DNA of 64,000 nucleotides from Tribonema minus. Taxonomy: Eukaryota; Sar; Xanthophyceae; Tribonematales; Tribonemataceae. The notes beneath the pieces were generated by a model that searched no databases, was not told the DNA's origin, and saw only the letters and a list, made by a program, of their open reading frames with translations. Position 1 is the stretch's first letter. Every line of letters starts with the position of its first letter. Location of the stretch: positions 248,001-312,000 of the forward strand of contig JAFCMP010000019.1 of assembly GCA_017506865.1 (NCBI GenBank), given 5' to 3'. This document shows positions 25,898 to 37,251 of the stretch, one piece after another. The position numbers were made by a program, and so were the translations under genes.

Positions 25898-28800
25898 CTG
25901 CGCGGCAGCAGCAGCGGCGGCAGCGCGGCGGCAGCAGTGCGGCGGGGGGGCGGAAAGGGGGTGGGGTGAGGGATGCCTCGTGAAGGGAGCGATACTCAGA
26001 GGCTACAGACAATATTATGTTGCTGTATTCCACGTTGAGCGCTGTCAGACGCTGAGCCGTGAGCATGGGCGCCCCCTGCGGAGGCAGGGCGGCGGTTTCG
26101 GCTCACACGCGGTGGAGAGCACTGGCTGCTGCTGCTGCTGCTGCGGGCGCGGCAGGTGCGGCGGAGGACACTGCCAGCGGCTCCGCGGCAGCGCAGGTTG
26201 CGAGGCGCAATTGCTCGTGCTGTACAGGCCTGTTGAAGTCTACGGTTACACTTAGGATTCTGGGTCTTGAGCTAGGGTTAGGCAGACGCATCCAGGCACT
26301 GAAATCACGCACACAAGAGGCCGTTGCTGCGCCGCTGTGAGGCCGGGCTGCCGATGTCAGCTCGGCTTCGTCGACCGCTGCCTCAGACTACGGGGCATAG
26401 AGGACGGGCGCAGAAACTGCTCAGAAGTTCAAAAGCGGCGGAGATGCTTTTGACGGTACGTGGCACTCTGCGTCGCATGCGCGCGCTGATGCGGCGGCGT
26501 GAAACGACCCCTTGTGAGCACCGGCAGAAAGGGCTGGCAGATATGGCGGAAGCATACACAACTTGAGCTGTGCGTGTCCTGCCAGCAAGTCATGAGCGTG
26601 CGCATGACGTGAGGCCACCGGCAGAAAGCGTTGGCACAAATGGCGGAAGTGTACGCAAACTGAGCCGCGTGTCCTGTCAGCGTGCACAATAAGTGTGCGC
26701 ACGCCGTAAGGCTGAAAGCACCGGCGGAAAGTTCCGCCATACTCTGCAAAAGTGTACGCAGGCGGTGCTGCACGTACTGCCAGCATTCGACGAATCGGCA
26801 CACAGAGCACGTACTGCCAGCATTCAACAAATCAGCACTCAGAGTGCACGGCAGAGCGGCTCACCCGACGTCCCGGCGGCCTTCGCCGATGAGGGGCTAC
26901 CACAGCACCAAGGTAGGTATGTAGGGGCCACCACGCGATAAGCAGCCGAAGCATAGGCGAAGCAGCGGCAGCAGCAGCGGCAGCAACAGAAGCAAGGGGG
27001 ATGGTTAAGCTGCCGCAGCCAAATGAGGTGGGGTTCACCATGACTTGCAGGCGGTTCACTGCGAACAACAGGCATAACTTAAGTGGGGGGTTGCTGTGAC
27101 GTTCGGTGAGAAACCCTACACTGCGGCGGAGGGAACTTTGATTAGCGCAGGCATTCGCAGGGATGGCGCAAGGCCCTGCCAGCCTGATGGCAATGCGCTC
27201 TTGCCGGCACAGCAACCGCACGCTGCCACAACACTTAATAAAGAAGCTTGGCAGTGATGCGGCAATGCATACAGCCCTGAAATTAGAACACGGACGCAGC
27301 AGCGGTGGCAGCAGTCGCGGCGGCGACGGTATTAAGGCTTCGTTTGGAGCCACAACCTCTAATTTCTCAGGTAGAGGATGTTGTCAATTTGGTGAAGCGG
27401 GGTTTTTGCCCCACCACCTCATTGCAAGTACGTCATCGTGCATGATGTGTGCTGATGCTAATGTATGCACAAGCATACGGAAGAGTGTCAGATTCCGGCT
27501 GTTAACGGCAGCGCATGAAATGGGGTGAGGCTTGATTGCTGATTCAAAGCTGGTTTCAGCAGAAAGGCGCTACGCAGTGCTGAACTCAAGATGTTTGACA
27601 GTGCTGGATCAGGTTTTTCCAGCTCCTCGCTACATGTGAAGTTGTCATTGCGTAGCTTCAACATTTGAGGTGGGTGCAGAGGTTGTAAATGGCTGCGCAG
27701 TCAGCGACTTTGTGAGGTGCTACAATGTTCTTTGTGTTCTTTGGTGGAAGGCATTCAATTAAACGGCTAACCACACCTTGTCACCGAGAGCTCTATGGTC
27801 TTTTGATTCGTTTTCATTAGACGGTGACCAATCTGCTGGCAGCCCAGTAGCGAAGGGCACAGGAGATATGCTTGTGCAAAGGGCATTCTCATGTCAAATG
27901 ATGCGTGGTGCGTAGTTTGGCACCCCATGAGCACCTTCAAATGGCCGGTGAGTGATTGCATAGCCACTCTCTGCTCGATTCATAATGATGTGTGGCAGCA
28001 TGACGGCGCGCAGGGGTTGCCCTACGGCCTGACGTGAATAATTATTGGCTCTCCCACTCTGCACAACACATTTTATGAGAACCGATCACGAGGAAGCGAA
28101 ATGATGGGTGCTCGTGCCACCACTTGGATGCTTCTTTTGCAAGGCAGATCAAGCACGGACTTCAACTAAATCCGAGTAGATAGACTTCAGCAACTTCGTG
28201 CCTTGAGGCAATGTCTTGGCAAAGCAAGAGTGCACAGCGCACCACCGCAATCGCACACCAATCGTTGTTGATCAGGTGAAAGAAGACATAGATGCACACG
28301 CAAGCACGTAAACTTTGTTTGATCAGCAAGTGCGCACCTCCTCGCCCATCAAGCTTCCATCAGGACCCAGCAAAAGGCTTTTCCGCTGTCCCACGCTGGG
28401 TACGGGAGTAGGGTCTTCCTCCATTGCTGCTGATCTCCGCTCGGGCTTCCCGATTACCTTCTGCACTGCGTTTTGCAAAAGATACATCACATAGATCTTT
28501 GACTCGTCGCTTGCGAGTTTGAGTCATCGAGTGACGGACTCACCAAGATCATATGCCCTGGAGGGATGGATACAGTATGTCGGTGGTGTGTGGGAGGCTT
28601 TCATTTTGCACGTATATTACATGTCAGCTGGCGGTCGACACGCGGACACTCATGCGTGCGCAGACGGCATAGTCATGCAGTTCATACAGCCCAGCCACAC
28701 CGTGACGCTTTCATGCTTAAAGATTCACCGGTGACCTTGCTGATGACGCTGAAAACAGCTACATGAGCAGTGCGTAGCCCAACGCAACAGCGCAGCGTGC

Positions 28801-29737
28801 ACGTGCCCGCTGAGTATGTATGCATGCACTCAACTACGGTGCATACCTACAGTTTGCATGGGCCTCCCAAGTACTGCAGTTGCATATATACCTACACGCC
28901 ATTGGCAACGGCACATAGGGTACTTGAACTGCATCGGCCGTTCAAATGCTACATTTGATGTGTGTCCTGCACTACTGAACGGTCCAGTGCCAGTTCAGGA
29001 TATTGTCAACCTGAGGCAGGATCATTCCTCCCCTTGCACTTCGGCATGCAGCGACGATACTTTCATCCTCCGCAAGCTAGGAACAAAGTATATGCGGCAC
29101 AATCATCTATGTCTTACCAGATACTTCATCGAAGAAGTTCATACCGCATGATGACAACGGATCCAGCAACACCAAAGCTCACACAGAGTCGAAGCGTGCA
29201 AATGTACAAAAAAAAGCTTGTAATGATTCACGCAAAGCGACCCCGCATCATGATGCGACGGTGTTGAACCTACGGTGCACAGGGGCAACTGCGGTGCGCG
29301 CGTTCGGGCGATGCGAGCGGCCTAGGGGCAGGGGACTATGTGAGCGGCCTAACGCAGGGGACTGAGCGCTGCTGCTAGGCAGCAGCTCGGGTCACACAGC
29401 AGGTTACTAGTGATGATGAATTCTCTATGACTAAGCCTATCTCAACGACTAGGTCTACTCGTATCCCAACACATGCGGTCCGGCGTAGCCTGAGAGACGA
29501 GAGCACAAAAATAAATCTTTTTCCGCCACACCGCTGCCGCGATGCGACACCCCCCTTTCCCGGTGTGACCGCGCCAGTTGGGCATGTCAATCAGACACTG
29601 TAAAGGGGTAAACGAGCCCCCAGAGCGGCTGGCTGGCCGCTCTGTGGGGCGTGCGACATGTGCTGTGGGAGACTGAGGCGCTCTGCGCATTGAAGGTGAA
29701 CAACTTGAAGGTGAACGCCATGTGGCGCATGGGGTTT
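25898..29737. other. About 3.8 kb without a recognised gene
   Basis: This lies between phosphofructokinase and the RRM gene. A donor-like CGG|GTGAGCC on the minus strand near 26862 ends an open frame (about 27353-26862), which could be a leader exon, but its phase does not fit phosphofructokinase exon 1. 27500-29300 is less GC-rich and shows only short, motif-free frames on both strands. Confidence 0.45.
26509..26850. repeat. Tandem repeat, about 100-bp unit, three copies, plus a 38-bp duplication
   Basis: Units start near 26512, 26616 and 26715 and share CACCGGC(A/G)GAAAG and TGGCGGAAG(C/T). At 26774-26850 a 38-bp unit beginning GCACGTACTGCCAGCATTC is duplicated. Origin from an exon edge could not be shown. 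Confidence 0.8.
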
Positions 29738-31603
29738 TCAGTAGTACGTGGTGCCGTCGCCGGATCCGTCGGGAGCGGTGGGCGCCCCCTGTGAGGGCGC
29801 CCCCTGTGAAGCAGCGCCTTCGCGTTGCGCACCGCCGCCGGTGCGCTGCAGCTGCTCCTGCTGCTGGTACTGCTGCTGCTGCTGCAGCAGCTGGTGGTGG
29901 TGGTGCTGCTGCTGCTGGTGCTGGTGGTGGTGCTGCTGCTGCTGCTGCTGCTGATAGTGCTGGTGCTGCTGCTGCACGTACGCAGGCACCATCACCGCAT
30001 TCCCATAGGAGACGTGCATGGGGACGAAGCCGCCCGCAGAGTACGGAGACTGCATCCATACTCCCTGCTGCACTCCCGGGGGCGGGTACACGACAACTGG
30101 CGCCGAGTACCCCGGGTGTGACTGCCAGCTTGATCCTGCGTATGGCGCTAAGGACGGCACAGCACCGCTGTGGTGCCACTGCATGCTTGAGAACGACGAC
30201 GTGTGCGGCGGCGGTGCGGCGCCCGCGGCGCCGGCGGGCCACGCGATGCTCCCGGCGGGCAGCACCTGCGGCTGAACCGCAGCGCCGCCGTAAGCGAGCG
30301 CCTGCTGCTGCTGCATCTGCACGAGGTGCTGCACCGGGTGCTGCTGCTGCTGCTGCTGAAGCTGCTGCTGCTGCTGCTGCTGCGACACGAGCACAGCGGC
30401 CTGCTGCTGAGCCAGGTCCACCGTCGCGTCGCTGTTGCCGCCGCCGGCGCCGCTCCAGCTGCCGCCGCTCCACGTGGCGACGCCGCTGCTGCTGCCGGCG
30501 CTGGCGCCCTGCTGCGGCGGATGCACATGCCACACGATGCCCGGCGGAGGGTTCTGTTGCGTCAGTGGTGCGCCCGCTGCGCCGCGCATGCGCTGAGGCG
30601 CTTGCGCCGGGTGCTGCGGCTGCACCAGCTGCTGCTGCTGCTGCGTCGGCGGCGGCAGCGGCGGCACCAGCTGCACCAGCTGCTGCTGCTGCTGCTGCTG
30701 CATGGCGGCGCTCTGAGACAGCGCCGCCGCCTGCACCGCCCAGCTGTGCGACTCGAAGCGCCCCGCGGCGGCAGCGAAGGCGGGCCGCAGAAACGGCGCC
30801 GCCGCATACGATCCGCCGACGGATGCTGTGCTACCTTCCATAGCAAGACCGCGGGCCGGAAAGAACGCCGCCACGGAAGGGCGCCTGCTGCTGCCGCCGA
30901 CGTCGCCGCCGCCCGCGCCGTCGCCGCCAAAGGCAGCGCTCATCGTGCCGCTTGGCACCTCCTGCGCGAGCGCTGCGGCCTTTGCCTCCGCGGCAGTGTC
31001 GTCGTTGGCGCTCGCGAACGACTGCTGCCCGCGGGCGGAGCTGCTGAAGCTGCTGCTGTCGCCGTACGCCGCTGACGCGCTGAGGGAGCTCGCGGCGCCT
31101 TCGGCTGCCTGATCGATGCCCCCTGCGGGTATGCTCACGCGCGGCGCGGCGCTGCTGCTGCTGCTGCCGCTCCGCCGCTGCTCGCGGCGCAGCTCGTGCC
31201 GCTGCTGCCTGCGCTCGCCGGTGCTCCTGCGGCGCTGGTACCATACGAGCTCGTATGGTGACGCAGTGTCAACAGCGACAGCAGCAGCAGCGGCGGTGGC
31301 GGCAGCGGCAGCAGTGGCGCTTGCAGCACCTGCCGCGGCCTCAACGGCCGCCTCCCCGGTCTCGCCTGCGCTGCTGCTGCGCGCTGCCAACAAACGGTCG
31401 ATGCTGCTGCTGTCGCCGCCGCTCGTGCGGCCACGTCCGCCGATGGCGCGGCCGCGCCCCCGCCCGCGGCGCGGTGGCAGCGGAGCCGCCTCACCACTCT
31501 CCTCCGCAGCAGCAACCAGCGACCGTCGCGCGCTTGGCTTCCCGTCGGCGGCGCTGCTGTGCCGCCGCCGCGGCTGAACGTTGCTGTCGCTGCCGCTGCC
31601 GCC

Positions 31604-31635
<32 letters not shown>

Positions 31636-33363
31636 CAGCGTCATCGCTGCCGCCGCCACCGGAGGCGCCGCCCTCCGCGGCGCTGCCGCCGGCGCCGCCC
31701 TTGCGCCCCATGCGCGCGCGGTGCTCGGCAAAGTTGACGGCGAGCGGCCGCGTCGCGCCGGGCATCACGAGGCCGTCGAGCGCGGCGCGCGCCGCCTCCG
31801 CCTCGGCGCGCACGCTGAAGATGACGAACGCGGAGCCGCGCGCGCGGCCCGTGGCTGTGTTGATGAGCACGCGGCACTCAATGACGGTGCCGTGGGGCGC
31901 GCACAGCGCCTCCAGGTCGGCCTGCCTGCACGCGCAGCATTCAAGGGGGGGAGGGGGTCAGTCGAGCCAGTTCTGCCTTGTGCGGCGGTGAATGTTGGGG
32001 GGGGTGTCAGATCAGCCATGCAGACCACTGACTTTGATCACCGTGTTGATGAGCACGCAGCACTCGATGACGGTGCGTGCGGCGCACACAGCGCCTCCAG
32101 GTCGGCCTGCCTGCGCTTGCAGCGTGGGGGGGGGGGGGTTGTTGGGGGGGGTTAGTCAAGCCGGTTCTGCCTTGTGCGGCGGTGAATGTTGGGGGGGGGG
32201 GGGGGTCAGGCAAGTTGTTCAGAGCGCTGAGTTTAATGCGGCTACGCGTACTTGGAGATGGAGACAGGGGCTGTGTCAGGGAGAAGATTTAGGGTGTGAG
32301 CGAGCTGAGACAGGCGGACGATAGTGGTGGTAGTTGTCAGCGTGCCGTCGTGTTGAGGATGCTGAGCGCTGCCACGCTGCTGGGGCTGCGCAAGGGGCGC
32401 AGATGCGGCAAGAGAGAAAGGGGGGGGGGGGTCTGCACCAGTATGACAGGGCAACATTGCTGTACAAGGGCAGAAATCGCGCACGCGCAAGCAGCCCGTT
32501 CGACAGCCCACAACGTGGCACTTGCCTCAAGTTCAGACCGCAGGGCTTGTGCAAGAGATACCAAGAGGGGGGAGACGTGTGAGGGAAGCGGAATGAACAA
32601 GCGCGCACGCAGGCAGCCGTGTGCGTAGTGCGTTGTGCGCAATGCACATGACACCCAGATGAGTGATGCGTAACAGGACCCCCCCCCCCGGTGAAGACTA
32701 CTGTACTGCGCATACTATCTCAGTAATGTGGCGCATCCTGTTGAGGCTGGGTCTGAGGGGCAGTGTCACTTTCCTCCATGGCGAGAAGCCAGCACACCTA
32801 CGTACATACCGTCATCACCGCTCAGCAAGGCTGAATGCAGCAACACAGTCGCAAGCACGATGAACCCCTTGCGTCAGTCACTCCGTCGCCACATCTTTAC
32901 CTAACCCGAACCCCAGATCGCGTTGCAATCGGCGCGCCGCGTCCGACGACGCACAACACAGCGCCGCGAGGCAGGCAAACGACACGCACTAAGTTGCAGC
33001 ATCACGTAGAGACTGAGCCGTGCTGCAACTTGCCTGGATGCCGGCGGCATCCCCGCGACGTGCAGCTTGCAGTTCTGGATCGCCTCGCTGCTCGGGCGCG
33101 CGAGGCTCACGCGGATGTGCTTGCCGCCGACGCGCGCGCCGTTGAGCGCGGCGATGGCGGCGGCGGCGGCGTCCGCGGCGCGCGGCGCGGGCGGCGGCGG
33201 CCCCGCGAAACGCACGAAGCCGTAGCCCATGCTGCCGCCGGTGGCGCGGTCGCGCACGACCTTGGCGTGCGCGATGACGCCGTGCGGCGCGAACATTTCC
33301 ACGAGTCGCCTGTCGCCTAGCGAGTGCGGCAGGTAGTTGACGATGAGGTTGGCCGTGTTGTCG

Positions 33364-33401
<38 letters not shown>

Positions 33402-34450
33402 AGCGCCCGGCGCTGCTGCCGCTGCCGCGCCCGGCACCGCTGCCGCCGCTGCCGCTGCCGCCGCTGCTGCGGAGGCGGCGGCAGCGGCGGCGGCGCCGCG
33501 CGGCGGGGGGCTGCCGGCGGGGCTGTCGTTGCGCGAGCTCTCGGAGTCTGCTGCGGATGCTGCGGCGCTGGGCGCGTCAGAGGCGGCGGCCTGGGGCGCC
33601 TGCAAAGGCGGCAGTGAGAGCGGAGCAGCGGAGCATCATCGAAAGATGGTGGCTCGTTTGTGGCGGTCGAGTGGTGCGTGCGTGTGGTTGAAGTCGCGCG
33701 AGGGTGCGTGTTGCGCCGATGGACGCCAGTGGAGTGCTCATGGTCGAGGTTGCGTCAGCAGAAGCTGTACAGAGTGCAATGGGTGCTCGATGTCGGAGTC
33801 GCAAGGCCAGTCACATAGCTGAAGTAGTGGAGCTTGGCTCTTGACGCAGTGTCTTGCCTGTGGCAGTACGTATGAGACAAGTATGCAACAGACCAAGCGG
33901 CCCTGACCTTGTCTGGAAGACGGGCCTTGCCTGTTCCACGCTGCAGTTACATGGCAACGGCCTGAGCACCCATGCAGTAACGCATTGGCTGCTAATCATG
34001 CCTCGCAGCGATGCGTAAGCGTGCACGCTTGAAGCCACGACACCGCGTGACGACATGTGCAAGGGCCACGCATCACAGCGGCGCCGACTCACCCGCAGCA
34101 CCGCAGCAGAGCTACCAGAGGAGGAAGTCTGCGCCCCTGCCGCATCCTCAGCAGCCGCCGCTGCTGCCGCCGCCGCTGCTGCCGCCGCTGCTGCAGCACC
34201 TGATAACAGCGAATCGCCTTCTTGCGGCGCAGCGGCAGCGCTCAACAACGACTCCGCAGCTGCCGAAGCCGCTGGGTCTGCTGGTGCCTCGGCGACATTG
34301 CCCTCAGCATGCGCCTCATGTGTCAGTGCGCCGTGCGCAGCTGCGGCTGAGACGTGCTGCTCTTCTGATGTGTCAGCGCTCGGCACTGCAGGGCGCTGCT
34401 CAATGCCGGCGCTGTCTAGCGACGGGGGGTGCCCCTGGGGGGAGGGCTCC
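29738..34450 (-). CDS. ELAV/CELF-like RNA-binding protein, two RRMs and a Gln/His-rich tail
   Basis: Binds single-stranded RNA, probably in mRNA fate control. Supported exons: about 34450-34093 (start not found), 33599-33034, 31925-29738; phases agree, with 917 residues from the last two. Exon 2 begins with poly-Ala, then RRM1: RNP2 LIVNYL and RNP1 MGYGFVRF, followed by the ELAV-like linker IRVSLARPSSEAIQN. RRM2 spans the intron: LHVAGM, then RGSAFVIF. About 640 further residues are Gly/Ser-, Pro- and Gln/His-rich, with runs such as QQQQQHHHHQ; no third RRM is visible. The intron between RRM exons uses a GC donor (TCCAG|GCAAGT, 33033). The first supported exon is open from a stop near 34530 with no in-frame ATG, so an upstream exon is likely. 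Long antisense frames here are repeat artefacts. Confidence 0.85.
32040..32115 (-). repeat. Copy of acceptor plus start of RRM exon 3
   Basis: The acceptor (tgcaggcagg) and codons for DLEALCAPHGTVIECRVLIN recur about 180 bp upstream with changes. The flanking intron block (TTCTGCCTTGTGCGGCGGTG AATGTTGGGG) is also duplicated, at about 31968 and 32165. Edge and flank were copied as one unit. Confidence 0.9.
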
Positions 34451-34530
34451 TGTTCGCCGCTGCTGGGGAAAGCGCGGCAGCGAGCAACATATATGTGCGG
34501 GTCAGATGCGATGCTAGCATCGGGTTGGGA

Positions 34531-37251
34531 TCAGCGGCTGCAACAAGAGTGATTGCCACAAACAGACGGTGCTGCTGCATCTCTCGTTGCACTTGAGTCA
34601 GTTAGAGATGCAGACTGATGCCGAGCAAATGACACTGAGCAGCAAATGCATAGAGAGCCCAGTGACTGATGCGAACGTCTTCAAGTGAGACTCTGAGAGC
34701 ATTTGTGTTGGTACAGAATGGCCGTGGTGGCAATGCTGCTATGCGGCGCTCATGTCCTTGCTCTTCAAAGTTGAAGTTGTCACATTCAGATGACTGAATT
34801 GGTCGCCTAGTTACATCAGCGCGCTCCATGTTGATGGCCTGTACATCATGACCTGCTGAAGACACTGTGAGGCCTTTGCTGCACAGACTGTGCCGCACCG
34901 CGAGCCTTCGCTCCTTTGTCGAGCAGCGAGCAATGTACCATCTTTCCTGCACTCGAAAAGACGCATTACATGAGAAGGCGAGCACACACCGCAATAACTG
35001 AGCACTGATGGTGCTTGTTTGCTCACTCGAGCTCCAGCATTTGCTGCGCTTACTTCGCGCTGACTGTGTCTTCGCGACACTAAAACGACCAGACAATGTG
35101 ACTGAGCGACTCAGCCATGTGAACTACATTCAAGGCAGACGTACACGCAATGTTGATATCAGCGGGCACAGCCAATGTGGCCGCATTGCATGCATTTCTA
35201 TTCAAGTTCACACCAGGCTCTTTTGTCCTCATATAACTATGCAGAAGGCAAACATGTGCAAAGGTCACCTGTTCATGCCAAGAGCTGGCTGGAGTGGAGC
35301 TCAGCAGCTTGTCAGAAACCGCTCTTGAACTTGCGATCACACGGAGTCGGAATGTTCATCAGGGTTTACCGTTTCCCTCGGGTTGCAACGGCATCGCCAC
35401 CTCCGAGTTCTTTTGTGGTTCACCCTGGCCCACTTCAAACAAGTTGCCTGCAACTGCTGCGGACCATTCAAACCGCCGTCGTGAGGTCCCCCAGTACGCC
35501 TGGCACGAGTGTGTACCAGCCAGACGCCAGCGCGCGTTGGTTTACCCGCCTGCCCGGCAACACAGCACGAACAGCCGAGAGGTGTCAATGACAGCAGGAA
35601 GTGTTGAACAACCAGACCAGTGCAAGAGCTTGAGGCTGCAGCGATGCAGCTTTCAGGGAGTGCGTACAGGTCTTGTACGAAGCCAGCCTCCAGCCTCCAT
35701 TGCATGAGGCCGAGCGTGACTATCGTCGAAGATCGGTGCCGATACGAGGACAGAAGGCACGATCAGATGGCTGAGAGGATGATGAGTGTTGTGATATGGA
35801 CAACGATCACGAAGCAGCGGATCATGGGCCGCGCCTGCCGCTCGCTCGCCTGCCTGCCTCAAAGTCACCGCGCAAAGTGATGCCAATGGAATGATCGATC
35901 GGAACGCCGTGTCGCCTCAGCACTCCAACAAAGCTGCTGGTCTGCCGTGGCTAGGCGCGAGCAAGCTTTGCAGCCCCTGCTACCAATACGCCCTGCTGGT
36001 GCAATGCGTGCCGCGTGTGCAGCGCAAGTTCAACGTGAGTACACCCCGACCACCATGGCAGTTGCTCACCTGACCACACGCGCGCCTTTGCCGTCAGATT
36101 AGCAGAAGGAAACGCCGCGTATGCAGCGGGGACGCCGAGTCGGGCGCGGCGCGGCACTGCAGTCGTCCGGCTCGCTCGAGTATGATGGTAGACTGAAAAA
36201 AAAAAGGATAGCCAGTGAGGGTCCTGCCGGACCAAAGATGCTGGTCTGGGCCCACTCACCTGTTGAGCGAAGGCGTTTGTGCGACGGTGCTGCGCAAAGT
36301 GCTGCTTGCTGTGAGTATGCGTGCCTCGTAGTCGTGCACCAGCGGTGAAAATGTCTGCAGGCAAGTCTGTTGGGAGGATGGAAGGGAGCTGCTGCCACTG
36401 AAAAGCGTATGGAGAGCAGGCGAGGACACTCCCGACGATTCGCTGTTTTCCAGCTGCGCGGCGGAATTTACCATTATCCGGCTGCACCGCTCTCTGCTCT
36501 GCGAGCTAACAAACGTCGTCTGTGCGCTGCCTATAGACGCCCATGAAGTCTCATCTTGTTCTATGCTCTCTCCACGGTGCACGTGTGGCTGTGTAGGACA
36601 AGAAAAGCTTCAGACATAAAGTGCATCATCTTCGCAAAGAGGCATGCCGATACTTCCGTAAGGGCGTAAGCGTCAGCACTGTGTGTGCGCTGTCAACGCA
36701 GTACATGGCGTTCAATGCTGCGAAGTTGCTCATCATGCAATGCAGGTGTGCACTGCGTGGGCGATCCATGTAATGGCACTCCTTTGCTTTAAGGCAGACG
36801 CAGTTGCAGTTCAACTAAAATATATGAACACGCTGGCTTCATTTTGGATTCTGACTGGGTGTGCAACAAGTCATGCACACCTGCACCCTTGAACTGCAAA
36901 ACAACTTCATGCCGCTGGACACAGCGCTCCCAACAAACCGAAGAGGGCCATTGTTATTGTTTCTTGAAATTGCGTACCTCAAGACAGCTTTTTGCTCTCT
37001 GCAATACGTGAAAGAGGAATCGTCAGCGCAAGACTGCGTCAAATCTCATGCTGAAGTGTACAATGTAGCGGCGTGTTGAAGACTCTCAACAAGTACCTGT
37101 TATGATAAAGAAGATCGCGAGTGAATCAGGTGACCAGCGCTGTCAAGCCATCTGAGCGCTGCTGCAGTCAGACCAACAAGTAACTCTGCAACACAAGCGC
37201 TGGTGCCCGGATGTCATGAGCACCGTCTCGTGCGTCATCTCGGCGCTGCTG
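34531..37251. other. About 2.7 kb without a recognised gene
   Basis: Between the RRM gene and the 3' end of the oxidoreductase gene. Frames of 100-180 codons (34602-35096 minus, 35951-36487 minus) show no family motif. This may include the missing first exon of the RRM gene. Confidence 0.4.

Noticed and set aside
26862..27353. Leader exon of phosphofructokinase
   Set aside because: It has a donor-like GTGAGCC, but none of its frames gives the phase needed by the acceptor at 25898.
29722..30843. Long plus-strand frame (373 codons) opposite the RRM gene
   Set aside because: It is Ala/Arg-rich sequence produced by reading (CAG/CTG)n and GC-rich DNA on the wrong strand; the minus strand carries two RRMs and correct splice phases.
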